From Lunularia cruciata (lineage: Eukaryota > Streptophyta > Marchantiopsida > Lunulariales > Lunulariaceae), in NCBI GenBank assembly GCA_948567375.1, contig OX419761.1, positions 53,818,501-53,882,500 on the forward strand: DNA of 64,000 nucleotides. Direction: 5' to 3'. The notes under the pieces were generated by a model. The model had not been told where the DNA came from and made no database searches. It was given only the letters and a program-made list of their open reading frames with translations. This document shows positions 47,669 to 59,675 of this stretch, in pieces. Each line of letters begins with the position of its first letter. The stretch's first letter is position 1. The position numbers were made by a program, and so were the translations under genes.

Positions 47669-48780
47669 CATACTGCACCAATGATATTTGATTTGATTAT
47701 CTTGAGAGTGCATGAAGGTTTGCCTTCCAAAGTTCTCATGTTGGAAGGACATGATTGTGTTGTTTGGAAGGATCATGTGTGTAATTGTGCATCCTACCAC
47801 CTACCAAACATTGATGGCACTATGAACCCAAGTTTGGCAATTCTATGTATAGGCCTACAGTGTATGTTATGCGGCTGTTTTGGTAGAATTGCTACTATGT
47901 TGGTATGTGATAGTTGTTTGAGAGGATAGAATACGGCATGTTTGCCTCCTCCACTCACTATGGTTTTGCAAGGACAATGGCTATGTCCTCAATGTACTTG
48001 ATCCATAGCTAATTCATTCCTTATGTGGTATAGATTGCAGAAAAGTGACTAACAATGGGGCTTGATAGCACCCTACCTCTTGATCTTTGCCCACCATAGG
48101 GCATATCACATACTTGGAGTAGATGGCTATCTAGAGTTAGAGGGATCTAACCGCCAGTTTGGGGGTGATTGTGGTACTTTGGAGTTCATGCATAACTTCT
48201 ATATAAGTTGTGCTTCTATAGAGTATGATGTTAACAATGATGTATATACACACAACAACTATCATCGCATTTGTAGTGACAAAGCTAGTTTGTTGGGATT
48301 CTTGAGTGTTAGTATTGGCATCATAGTTATACCAACAGTTGTTTAGAGACTATTTAATGGCAGCCAAATTTTTTGTTAGGGCTATTGATCACACATTTGG
48401 GCTACTATCAGATGGCCTGTTAAGGTTGAAGTTCCAAGTCCAGCTAGAGGGGTATACCTTTGAAGTGCAACTCCAAAGAGCCCACTTCTTTGATGTTGAG
48501 CCTTTGAGATCCTAATTATCGTGGATAAAGACCAGCAAGCATCACTTGGAGTCTCTTAGCTAGAGTATGTGTGGCTTGACTATGTAATCAAAGCTTGTTG
48601 ATGGCAGTTTCTTGAGTTGAGGGTGGTATTTCTGATCCAAGTTGAGTGCATGATCAATCTGATTATTTTTTCACTTTAGCGTTCATGTATGACTTTTGTA
48701 TGAGTTGTGATTCTATATCATATGATGTTGACCATGATAAATGTTGTGTAGTGATGTATATATGCACTACACTAACAAGT
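46437..48780 (+). pseudogene. Element D, 3' part: integrase, PHD finger, 3' LTR region
   Basis: Continuation of D after C. A gag/protease edge (46,437-46,550) jumps to just before the integrase zinc-binding region (about 46,650), so the RT and RNase H region is deleted. The integrase core near 46,960-47,270 keeps EVLTDQATKFLGEFQ and DHPKVDGLVERGIR, with Asp and Glu both present. The PHD finger at 47,861-47,997 reads CMLC, VCDSC, CLPPPLTM and QWLCPQC; its Trp before His is a stop and the His is Asn. The stop is at 48,001-48,003. A G-rich tract (48,158-48,168) precedes the 3' end region. The stretch 48,172-48,245 recurs at 48,680-48,750. Confidence 0.65.
47638..47669. repeat. (TA)n(GA)n microsatellite
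   Basis: A run of TA followed by GA dinucleotides, lying inside element D between integrase and PHD coding sequence. It disrupts the frame. Confidence 0.9.
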
Positions 48781-49727
48781 TGTAATAGAACTCCTTAGAA
48801 GAATGATCTGATATTCTATATTGTAAGGAGTCACCTAGTACCTAATACTTGACTAATTTATAGAGTCATCTCCCTTCTCACTATAGCTCCAACCACCTAG
48901 AAAAACTCTTTGAAATCACTAGAGGATCATCCATTTGGAAGCAATCTTTAAGATATTTATAAATCATCCTAGACAAGCTTATTGAGGAAATACATGAGGC
49001 TATGTACAAAACATGGGCTAAAAGTGATTATCAAGACATGATAGCTCCTTTTAGGTGATACTATAATGGTACTCCTTTCTCCAAATAAATTATATAATAG
49101 ATATGAGGAGAAATTAGTCCCAACATTCGGATGGCAATACAAATAGGGTATATTGCTCATGCAACTTTGTTTTATGCTTCAATGGAGACTACTTATAAAA
49201 TATAATAAATTGATCAAGTGGTGAACAAAAGTGCTACTTAGTCTCATATAGAGTATAAAAGATAAATTACATATTAAAATTATTGGTATGGAAAACCTAG
49301 TCTCATATAGCACTCTAAAATACTTTGTTGGGATGTTAATTGCTTCTAAGACTCAATCAATATACCAAGAATGGTCAACAAAGGGATCAATTGAGCATGT
49401 ATAATCCTAGATGTCAATAATCTTGATGTGGTTATATACTTGACATGTGTATCTGAGGTGGTCTAATCTTAATCATGGTGCATCTTTCCCATTTGTGTTT
49501 ATTATATCTTTGCAAGGTAAAGAGTCTACAATACATATCCAATATGGTGTATCTTATTCGCTCTCCTTGATCCCAAAAGCAAAGTAAAAAATTAGTTACC
49601 ACAAACAAGAGGAAACTGGAACAACTCCATGAAATCTGAAGTTATAGTCGGCACAAAGAAAAATAGTAATGCGTAATGCTCCATTCTATAACTCTTGAAC
49701 ATGCAAAATCACAACCCAGGAACACAT
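48781..49727. other. No gene recognised
   Basis: AT-rich, CpG-poor sequence with short broken frames. It is probably decayed repeat DNA. A direct repeat of AGTCTCATATAG (49,239 and 49,291) was seen. Confidence 0.35.
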
Positions 49728-49903
49728 CACTTCATATGAGTAAGTGTTAACTCTCAAGAACACTAAAAAGTATAAATAGTCACGACTTTCGGTTCATATT
49801 TCCATAGTACCATACCACTTCTTATGAGTAAGTGTTAACTCTCAAGAACACTAAAAAGTATAAATAGTCATTGCTTTCAATTCACATTTCTATAGTTTTC
49901 AAA
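49728..49903 (+). repeat. Two-unit 88-bp tandem repeat carrying TATA boxes
   Basis: Units 49,728-49,815 and 49,816-49,903 are nearly identical over the first 55 bp (CACTTC...TATGAGTAAGTGTTAACTC, then CAAGAACACTAAAAAG). Each contains TATAAATAG (49,771-49,779 and 49,859-49,867). A duplicated promoter core is possible; no ORF begins close downstream of either unit. Confidence 0.7.
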
Positions 49904-50117
49904 GTAGATTCCAGTAGAAAAGTACCTCGGACAGAAAGGTGCAAGCGATTGAAAATAAAAAGATTGATCTGTCACTCTTGTACTGAAATTATCCTCAAAA
50001 CCTTAAAATATCTAATTGCACTCATAACTTCCTGAACCATTTTTGAAGTCTTTAATTTAAATACCAAAATTAGAAACAAAAGACCTTAACTTCTTACTTA
50101 TAACTAATGACTTGTTA

Positions 50118-50216
50118 TAGTCTCTATATAAGATCTTTCCTCTCTCCCCCGCTAATATCTCTCCTCTCCCGAGTCTCTCCTTCCCTTCGTTTAACAATAC
50201 ATTTCGTTAAATATAA
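50118..50216 (+). promoter_or_regulatory. Candidate promoter with CT-rich leader
   Basis: A TATA box CTATATAAG at 50,124-50,132 is followed by a long CT-rich stretch (CTCTCCCCCGCTAATATCTC and onward to about 50,190), then an ATG at 50,217. TATA plus a CT-rich 5' leader is a common plant core-promoter layout. No direct evidence of transcription. Confidence 0.35.
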
Positions 50217-50450
50217 ATGAAGAAACAAATCGTAGTCTTTGCATCAACTTCTACCCAAAGGAACATTCAGGCTTCCCAGCTTTCAGCTAATGGTGGCCAC
50301 CTCAATCCTCTCCCGTGGAATCTGTTTCTGAGATTGAAGTTTGTTTGTCGGCTAACCACTGGTGGCTGTCTGGCCCTGGGACGTTTTGTTCTATACACAA
50401 AGTGTACAATGTTATCAAGGATGCTATCGTCAAGTGAAATTGAAGGATAA
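50217..50450 (+). CDS. Small ORF of unknown function (77 codons)
   Basis: An ATG-started ORF directly behind the candidate promoter (MKKQIVVFASTSTQRNIQ ... SSEIEG, TAA at 50,448-50,450). It is rich in basic and hydroxyl residues, with no membrane helix, signal peptide or known motif that I can recognise. The opposite strand is also open over most of it. It may be a first exon or chance. A LINE-tail fragment lies 93 bp downstream. Confidence 0.25.
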   Translation: MKKQIVVFASTSTQRNIQASQLSANGGHLNPLPWNLFLRLKFVCRLTTGGCLALGRFVLYTKCTMLSRMLSSSEIEG

Positions 50451-50542
50451 CTACTCACGTGGTGTGAGTGGAAGCTCGTAAGGAAAGCGTTTCAGCTACT
50501 GGCTATAATTATGATGACAACTACTTTTAGTAGTTTTAGTAC

Positions 50543-50586
50543 TTTGATGGGGTCTTCCCATTCTTCGAGTTTTCTACGCGGTCGCC
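50543..50586 (+). repeat. LINE 3'-tail fragment T2
   Basis: Matches the distal half of the LINE tail: GATGGGGTCTTCCCAT, then TTCTACGCGGTCGCC. The first half with the palindrome is missing. Confidence 0.7.
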
Positions 50587-50599
50587 CATTTCCCCTTTT

Positions 50600-52600
50600 A
50601 GTTGAGTACACTCATGTCCATCTTTCTTTAAAAATTGTGGAGAGTATAAAGATCATACTGTAGTATAAGCTCAGTCCTGAGCTCCCAGCTCCTCCAGTAG
50701 TCGATGAGTATTGTGAACTCAATTCTTAAGTTGACGTGTATGAAGGCAATAAACATTATCCATATATGTAGAGTAGCGCGTTGGTTTCAATAACTACAAG
50801 CGTAAGCAAAAGGCTAGCTTTGTAGGCTAAATGAGCACTTTCCTCGTCCTCATAGAACGATTCGTGCTATTTTGTTCCACTGTGACGTAAGCTATGATAC
50901 ATTGATTTGATGGGTAGTGTAGAGACTAAAACTGTAGAACTGGCAGTAAAGATATTTCATTCTCTTCTGCCCATACTTATGTCATGTGCTTCAAAGCTAT
51001 GCTTCAAGACACGCACACAATTACGAGTAAAGTTTTGAAAACACGTGTTGCTGAATTGAGAATATACTCCTCATCCACGAAGTGCTTTGGCTGTGAGATC
51101 TTCACCTTCGCAAAGTTTCTCCAATTTTTGGATGCTTTTATTGTCCCTTTCCCTACGCCTCGAACTTTCATAGTTACGGATATACCACATTCAGAATAAA
51201 TTCCGTTCTTTCTTGAAAACGCTCATTCAAATTCTGAATTTGGAAATATTCAAACTGATTTTAAACACGAACAAAATATTCCGAGATTAGTTGAATAACA
51301 CAACAGATAAGAACAAAACATCAAACAAAGTAGGCCGCACTTTACTAGGCCGACAGGGTGGTCTTTAACGATTGTGTTATGGAAGTGTCAAATAGACCAA
51401 AATAGAAGTTTAAGAACTTTCTACATGACATGGGTTAGTTGTCACCTCTCCTCTGGGTGGGACTTACCCAGGTGAAAGTAGTTCCGTGGATAGGAGCCAC
51501 TGTATTTACCTTTCCACGTTAACGCGAAATGAAATACCACATGTAATGTATGCCGGAGCTTTGTAGATACGCAGTAGACTTGGTGAACATGCACCATAAA
51601 ATATTACTATAACTCAGTGGATCAGCGTCAAACGTGCGTATCCACAGTAGCGATATAGAGTTCCATATGTCGCCTTCTGGGGAGCTCGGTAAAGAGCGTG
51701 TTAGGACTTGTTTGTCAAACGGGGATTGTCCTGGGTAGAGGCTACCTCCTAGGGTCCTTGTCTTTGCACAGCACCGTCTCGACAGTGGAACATGGCTTTT
51801 GTCCTCGTCGCGAAAACCGGTGGTCCTCCAACCATGCTGGGCCCCACGTCTTCATGTCATGACCGCACACATTCACCTTCGGAACGTATTCCGCGGACTA
51901 GACCTGGACGGTTCTGGTGTTCCGTCCAAATAATTGACTGCTGTGAAGAATTCTGTGAGTGAATAAGGGTGTTGATGTTTCCATCTTCAGTTCAGGGTGC
52001 CATTTTGATCACTTCTTTTTATGAAATCTATGATCATAGTTTAGTGAATTGAAATATTGCGAGATCGTCGAATTGAGTTTAATGAGCTGATTCTCATTTA
52101 ACAATGAAAACAGTGTGGAAGAATCAAATCGCACGAGGGGTATCAAGCAGTCATCAACCATACATAGATTTTATATCATATATTGACAATATTTCTCCTT
52201 TTATTAACTTTGTAGCTCACATATGAAACAGTTATTTTATGCAAGTGGACGGAAAAGGACTACATATCAATGTTTGATTGAATATCTTTTTCATGAAGAT
52301 GTCAAATTAGGTTCCTACCAAAAGTCATACCATTTCCTGACTTTAGCCTATAAACCACAAACTGCGAGATGTTTATAAGAGATATGATGTAGATAATGAA
52401 CGCCGACGAATGATATTGTCTGGAACAATATGCAAGTTTAATAAAATTCTCTGTAAGATATAACATTTATAGAGTCAAAACTCATACCAATTTCTGACCA
52501 TAATATTATAAACCATAACACAAGATCAATATATTTATTGAAAGCAGACTATTCCACATTTTATAGGCATTCGCTTAGGAAAATATGGATATATATATAG
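50600..52600. other. No gene recognised
   Basis: About 2 kb with moderate CpG. A 71-codon frame at 50,984-51,199 has no known motif. Short hairpins occur, such as CTGGGT...ACCCAG at 51,455-51,473. The right end grades into the AT-rich block. Confidence 0.4.
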
Positions 52601-52919
52601 AGTATTTTATGTATACATTAGTTGATCTTGATAACATTACTTTATTTTATTTAAGATATAGATATATGTGTTAATTTAATATTTTGTGCTAATATTTATT
52701 TTTTATTTTTTATTTGTATTTTTTATAACTTTATTCTAAAGTAATTAATTGTAGCAGTTAATCTCATTAGGTTTTCTATTACTTAGCTCAGACTTCAACG
52801 CCTTAATTCATATTTTACTTGGACAACTAGTATGACTACAAGAAAATTATTATCACATACAAAAAGATTCAAACATATCTCAATTATATCCACACTATCT
52901 TTAAAACTTTGTATAACCA

Positions 52920-52923
<4 letters not shown>

Positions 52924-52969
<46 letters not shown>
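52924..52969. repeat. (TA)n microsatellite
   Basis: About 46 bp of uninterrupted TA dinucleotides. It can form cruciforms and is prone to slippage. Confidence 0.95.
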
Positions 52970-52971
<2 letters not shown>

Positions 52972-55295
52972 TTTTAGAAAAATTTAAACCTCTTATCACA
53001 TAATAATGTCAATTTAAAAAGAAGAATTTGAAAACCACACCATAATTTGAGTTTTCTACTTAATGAATGAGAAAGTGTTGCACCTTGCAAGAACTTCAAT
53101 TTAGCCAACTAAAAATATTAACAAATATAATGACATGTAAGTCAATAGAATAAATAAATCTAGGTCTATATTAATAATATTTAAGAAAATATTAAAAAAC
53201 CTAGTTTAGTAATAATAAAAAACTTAGACTACATACATTATCAACTTCAAGACTGTTAAATACTAGACGTGTTCCATATCTCTTAATCCTTACTTGAAAG
53301 AAAATTCAATAGTTCTGTTATAAAGTAATTTTATAAGCTTTGAGCTTATTCTTTTTTTTTTCCATCTTAAAACACAATAAAATAAATTCATTTATTCAAT
53401 CAGACACCACTCATAGTAGTACATGAGATTGCTCTCATGTGTTCTCACTAAATAATTAGTGCATCTTTGAGTCTTAGAGAAAAATGAAAACAATTAATGA
53501 ATCTTTGAACTTAAGAAGAAACTGGACTTTATTTGTTAAACTTTATACTTTATCTAAAGTTTATTTGATTCTTTATACCAATAATATACTGTATTTTACA
53601 TCTTGGAACCAACATACTATACAAAGAAGCCTCCACTCACATCAATATCCATTAATAACACAAACCTTCGATGTAACTGCTCATTGATTAGTTTGACAAA
53701 AATCTCTTCAAGATCTTAACAAGCTCTTGAAAACCACTTTTAAAGAAGCTTCACTAGTTGTGGAGAAGTGTGATCAGAATATGGTTGCAATAAGACTAGA
53801 AGGTTGAGAACTACCTTAACTACATATATTTTCAATATTAGTTGCCAAAGCTAGATAATGATATACCATCAATGAGGAAAAATGTAAAGTTTCCTCAACA
53901 TGTGGTTTTATAGAAAGAACTATCAAGACTAGCCAACAAGCCAATGAGTAAATTAGCAATATCCATACTATCCTCTATATCAACAACGATACAAGTAACA
54001 TGACATTTAAGCTTAATGTAGATGGAGACAAAATAGACAAGATCTTCAACAAAGCCACTACCATACTTGGATGTGTGTGAGTTAGGATTACCAAGCCTGT
54101 TCTAAGGAGAGACATGCACATACAAAGAATATAAGATAAATACACAAGAGCAGAGGATGCATCTTTTAAACACCACCTAAGATGAGCTTAAAAAGAAATG
54201 CCATGGAAAATAAGGGACTAGCTAAGGATGTAAGGATTTCTCCTATTGATGAGCTTGTGGGAAGAGAAGAAGTATGATATTGTCTTGCATTTGTAATTTT
54301 TTAATCAATAAACTCCTCAAGATAATATTATAAATTATCTGTACTTTCTATATTCCTCTGTTACTAATAGTGTATCAAAACATGGAAAGCCTTTTGCTGG
54401 AAATAGAAGAATAGGAGAAAGGAAGATAGATCAGGAATCCAAACTAAGAATTGACTTTGATGTTTTAAAATAGGACAATATCAAAAAAGATCTTAAAGTG
54501 GCACAAGAAATTAGAAGTAAAGATTTCTCCTAAATTTACAAACAATGGGATTATCAAGATTGGAACCAATTGCCTTGACTCTTTAGCTCATGTTGTCCGT
54601 TAGGACTAGATAAACATTTAAGATCCTTGTTATGAAGAATAATTTTTCTATCAAAATTACTTGTATATGGTGCTTAATAAAGAAGTCTGGATAAATTAAT
54701 TAAAGAATAAGCAGAATAAGTTCTATTATATCATAGATTGTTGATCTTATGCCAAATGGAGAAGATGAAGACAAAGATAGTGTTTGTGCAACTTTCTATG
54801 GTTGGAAATTGAAGAAAGTGCAAAGGTAAATATCCATAACCTGAATATTGTATGTTACTTATGGAAGCAATGGATCTAATAAAATGACTTTGTAACTTCA
54901 TCTAGAAGATCAAAGAAGATAATAGCCATTACTGATCCAAGTTTATATGCATAAAGAATAGGGCTATAGATGTTAACCAAATATCTCATAATGGTTTGTT
55001 AGGGTTATTATGTGAAGAACTAGGTTCCAAATATTGTATAAATATCTCACTTGAGATATTTATTTGATGAACCTAAGAATAAAGTTCTAATCATCATAGT
55101 GTACTAATAGTAACTAACCTTGGACTTTCTCTTATATCAAGCATTGTAAGAGATAAAAGTCTTAACCAGAAATATAATACTTTGCATTTTTTAGTTACTT
55201 GGAATTTTCATTTCTCTTAACTAACTTGAGCAAGATGATATTTAAGCTTAGGTAATTCTAGAATGTAGTATCATAATTTTACAATGAATTGTATG

Positions 55296-55484
55296 GAGTT
55301 CATGTATTCTTCTTTAATCTTGAGAAGTATTGGATTAAGAGTTTGAAAATCATATCTTTTTCTTCCAAAAGTAGTCTTGGGAAATGCATTTCACAAGGGT
55401 AATAAAAATACCAATCTCTTTTGCAATGTTCATTTAGATGCAACTTCTAAACTACAACAATCCGCTCAAATTGTACAAAGATGA
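55296..55484. repeat. About 187-bp repeat, second copy of 22.8-kb sequence
   Basis: 55,319-55,482 matches 22,807-22,968 with few differences. A GGAGTTCATGTATTCT block lies left of the shared part here (from 55,296) but right of it at 22,967, a circularly permuted arrangement. Confidence 0.7.
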
Positions 55485-57046
55485 ATCTGAAATCATATTG
55501 TGAAGATCAAACAAGTTTTTGATTGTTTCATTCTTAACTTCATTGGAACTAATGGTAATCCTAATAAGATGCTTAATTGGTCTGACTATGCATTGGCAAT
55601 TTTTCTAAATATGTTTATCTATGTATTTAGCTTGTATAATTAGTTAAGTTATTGTCATACCATTTTTGACAATTTTCAATATGATAATTAAGTTTTTGAT
55701 AATAAAAGCATTCTCTATTTTAAAATAGTTTCTTCTATATATATTGATAAGCCTTTCATGTTAGATAATATTAGTATCTATGGTAAATTACTTCATTTTC
55801 TTTCTTGTGTACAAAAAACTTCCACTTGTTAAGATTTTGGATCCACAAGTCTTCAAGCTATCATAAAGCTAAATCTCACTATCATCCACATGGCTTCTTC
55901 TAGTTGCTCAAGCTCCTTTATTACTATCTCCATCTTTTTTACAAGGTTTCAAAGTATTCATAAAATTATCTAATGCTTATCTTTAATGAATCTCTAGAAT
56001 TAAAATTGAAGTATTTGAAAATTGTATGAGGCATTTCTGCATTCAACCAATATATCTCTACTATACAAGACAGTCCTTATTCTATTAATGGCTTGAAATT
56101 GGAATGTAAGGGATCTCTTGAACTCTTGCATAGAAACCATTAAGATAGTAAAACCACATGGTACTTATCTATTTGATATCTCCACTAAGATGATGTGGTG
56201 CTTTTTAATTGACATTTAGCAACAAGATTTAGTATTGGAAATCTTTTTTGTTCTTGATTCAAAATTTTTATTTTATTTTTGCATTACTTAAGCTAGAATT
56301 TTTCATGATCATGTTTGCCATTACCATCATTATCATTGTTAGAGCTAAGAGGAATCAAAAAAATAAATAGCCTATATGCAGGTTTGACCTCAAAGATGTT
56401 TCTTAGATTAGATCAAATCGTTCCTAAGTGATATCATTGTTTGGTTCCATGAATTTAGATTATAATGGTTAAATATATATACAATAAATTTGGATATCTG
56501 CAATATATTAGTTGTGATATTAAACTATGGTTAATCTCGTTCCAATGTAAACACTTCTTTTCCATGATACATTCTTAAGTTAGTTAAAAAATTGAAGATA
56601 ATCTTATCTTAATATAGTTAAGGAAGAAATCACAAGGATATATACACAAAAACAAAATTGCAACTTATTCTATCTTGTAATGCAATTTAGGAATGTGGTG
56701 ATTGTTTCATTGGATTTTTTGTTTACAAGTATTGTCCTTAGTTTCAAATTCATTCATGCACTTTATACAAATAGAAAATAGATATGATAAATAATGAAAT
56801 TATATCTATATAGTGTAGATTTATCAAAATTTTATAATATATATCATGGGTAAGTAAAAATAAATTTTGTGGTCTTAGTTATATGTACTATTTTATGATG
56901 TTTTTACATTTTTCTTGAAAATAAATAAATAGAAAAGGCTATATTATATTAATTTTTTATAGTTAAATTTTCTTATAATAGTTTATTAATTTCGAATAAA
57001 TCAGGAATTTATGTTGTTCTAGACTTTGAAATCTCAATTTTTAATC

Positions 57047-57050
<4 letters not shown>

Positions 57051-57107
<57 letters not shown>
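57051..57107. repeat. (AT)n microsatellite
   Basis: About 57 bp of uninterrupted AT dinucleotides near the right end of the AT-rich block. Confidence 0.95.
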
Positions 57108-57110
<3 letters not shown>

Positions 57111-57898
57111 TGATAAGTAAAAATATGGATTCTTAGAAATGGTCTTTTAGATATTTGAAGGTCTAATTTAATGAATATATTGATACGGATGGTTAAAAGT
57201 ATATATTATCGAAGTAGTATGTTAATTTCTTTAACTTGATGAATATAAGAAATTTAGAGTAACAATTATACAGAGACTATACTCATATTACAAATACTAA
57301 ATATAACATTCATTTTATTAAGACATTTATTTATATAAAAACAGAAGAATATCTCAATGAAACCATGAATCTAAAATATTTTGAGAAATATTGATACTTC
57401 GGAGCATGGATTTCCTTATTTAAAATTTTAATAGAAATTTTATCACATATTATATTATAAATTTTAAATATAATAAGAAGGAAGCTAAGGTATAACAAAT
57501 ATAACGATAGAAAGTAAGAACTTTATAGATAGAGTTAGGACTTTGCTGACTACGCCTGCTAAGTTTTCTAGCTTTGCTAAATCACCAGAGAATTGAGCTA
57601 GAGTAATCAACCAAATCTTTGGGTTGCTCAGCAAATTAGATGACCTGATCACCACATGCTCAATTGATATTCGTGAACGAAGATATCATCTGTTTTCATG
57701 TTAATTATCCTCTTTAGTTGAAAAGTCTTATCAATATATTTTAAACCATTTTGTGTTATAACGATCATCAAACCGCACATCCTTCTTGCTTCTTGTGTTC
57801 TATGTGGTCGCCTTCCGCCATTAGTGAATACTTGTGAAAGAAATGATTGAATACAATATATGATCACTAGGAATATCTAGTAATAAGCATGTTCTATG

Positions 57899-57971
57899 AA
57901 TGGGGCTTAGCCCCATTCTATCTATTTTGTCTCACCCTTGTACGGTCTTCCCATCCTTCGCCATTTTCTCT
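57899..57971 (+). repeat. Free LINE 3' tail T3
   Basis: Begins at the palindrome TGGGGCTTAGCCCCA and continues CACCCTTGTACGG, TCTTCCCATCCTTCG. A short internal piece (CTTGATGGGG) is missing and the CGCGGTCGCC end is lost. No LINE coding sequence precedes it. Confidence 0.75.
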
Positions 57972-58130
57972 CTGGATTTAATTATATTCCGCATACAATT
58001 CATGCCAATTATGAAAATATAATCATTGCTTCTAAGTGAGAGAAATACAGGCAGATGACATGGTAAATTGACTGTTACAGAAAACGAAGATCGTAATTAT
58101 TAAAACAAAGGGGGGGTTCAAATACAGGTC

Positions 58131-58455
58131 TACGGGTACCCATACAATTGCCATAAATATTTAAAATGCGGAATGACACGCTGTGGGTACCTGAACTTTA
58201 AGGGTATTATCCTCGGCCTGTAAAATTTAATGGGTGACATTTTTTGTGACCCATAAAACTCTTCTATGGACTTAGTAAAATTTAGGGGGTTATGAGCAAC
58301 CCGGATAATCACTAAGAATAGACTCCGGCTAACTTTTTCACACATTTATAATTTATTTCCCGTCGACCTTTTCCGGGTACATCACTTGAAACTCTCCATT
58401 TCCTTTACGAGTACCCATAAAGAATCATATAAATATTTACAAGTGCCCGTAGAAA
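58131..58455. repeat. Short inverted/direct repeat unit (possible MITE)
   Basis: TCTACGGGTACC at the left (58,130) pairs with GTGCCCGTAGA at the right (58,444-58,454). In addition, the left block (TACCCATA, then ATAAATATTTA) recurs directly near 58,412-58,440. A hairpin ATGGGT...ACCCAT lies at 58,231-58,255. No target duplication was identified, so the element status is tentative. Confidence 0.35.
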
Positions 58456-58520
58456 ACCCATCAATTTGTTGCGTAAACGACCCAGAGTCCAGAGCTATAT
58501 CTTTTTCTCATGCCAGTACT

Positions 58521-58617
58521 ATTGGGGTTTAGCGCTATTTTACTTCTTTTGTTTTGTCCTTGTATGGCTTGGCTTGATAGGGTCTTCCATCCTTCGCGTT
58601 TTCTACTCGATCGCCTT
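58521..58617 (+). repeat. Free LINE 3' tail T4
   Basis: Starts CTATTGGGGTTTAGC (the last LINE codons and stop), then TTGTATGGCTTGGCTTGAT, GGTCTTCCATCCTTCG and CTCGATCGCC. It is diverged but in complete order. Confidence 0.75.
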
Positions 58618-58920
58618 GTTCTCTTTGCGAAAGTTAGGTACTTCTCTTTGCGGAGGGGCAGGTAAAGTTCTTCCAGCGAAGGGGTAGAAACCTTCACATG
58701 GGATACGACCTTTCGCTAACCTGTGAAGAGTCAAGGTCCTTTTGCAGTAGAGTTCACATTGAAGTATAGAGTATCACATTGAAGTAAGCAATGAAGAGGG
58801 AGGTATTCACAAGAGACAATCACGGCGACATCGGTACTCAAGATGAATACTTTTGGTTTTGAATCTCATTTCGTATAGATATCCACGAGCTACCACGTTT
58901 AAATTTGGTCATAGGAAAAA

Positions 58921-59395
58921 AGGCGACCGCGTAGGAAAAATGAAGGATGGGAAGACCCCATCAAGCCGTACAAGGGAGAGACAAAAAATGTAACATGGGG
59001 CTAAGCCCCAATAGAGTATGTATGAGAAATCTGCCCTACCGCACCTAAGATATCCGAGCTATGCAAGTCGTACGGTCTACACACAACTGGAGCATCCGAA
59101 GAAACATCATCTAATGTGATTGCTCTCCTATGGATTGCACCAGCCACTGCCCTTTGTAGAGCAATGGACACATGCTGTCTAAAGTAAGCTACAAAGTATG
59201 AGAGTGAGAGTGGTACCCCTTGACACCTAACATGATAAGCTCTCGCGCACTCCTTGACAAATGTGTCAAATGCCGTGTCCATCACTCCATATAACTCTAA
59301 GGCTAGAGGAACAAAGAGGTGACCTCGCTGCATGCCCCTATACTTGGAGACCTTGCGACCTGCTGCTGCACTCGCCGCCCATCCAGGGGGATGGG
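58921..59395 (-). mobile_element. 5'-truncated RLE-type LINE copy (LINE2)
   Basis: 475 bp on the minus strand, about 96% identical by eye to 61,551-62,025. Coding sequence runs from THPPGWAASAAAGRKVSKYRG to DILGAVGQISHTYSIGA and the stop inside the palindrome, followed by the 3' tail ending GGTCGCCTTTTTT. It starts abruptly at 59,395. It is a typical dead-on-arrival LINE insertion, and differences from LINE3 are mostly transitions. Confidence 0.85.
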
Positions 59396-59582
59396 TGGCG
59401 AATCTGATCGACACACTTAGAATAGATCTACTAGGCGACCTATATACACTTTTTTCCTATCCATACAAAACAAGTGTTTCCAAGATTGCTGAATACCGAT
59501 CTGGATTTCGTATCAAGTTTGAATTTATGATTAGGGCTGCTTTTTAGGTGAGAATGGAAGAGACATCTCATATTTATTAGAT

Positions 59583-59675
59583 CGGGGTTTAGCCCCATTT
59601 TACCTTTTTTTTTTTTTTTTTTCCTCGTACGGCTTGATGGGTCTTCCCATCCTTGGTTGTTTCTACGCGGTCGCC
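59583..59675 (+). repeat. Free LINE 3' tail T6 with poly-T run
   Basis: GGGGTTTAGCCCCATTTTACC, a T18 run (59,605-59,622), then CTCGTACGGCTTGATGG, GTCTTCCCATCCTTGG and TTCTACGCGGTCGCC. Full-length tail in the opposite orientation to LINE2 and LINE3. Confidence 0.8.

Larger units (their letters stand above)
52601..57600. other. AT-rich block, decayed repeats
   Basis: Five kilobases of very AT-rich, CpG-poor DNA with stops in every frame. Parts (for example 53,700-54,250 and 55,480-56,200) read like worn coding sequence and may be old retroelement pieces, but no motif is clear enough to name. The block contains two long (AT)n arrays and one dispersed repeat listed separately. Confidence 0.4.
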
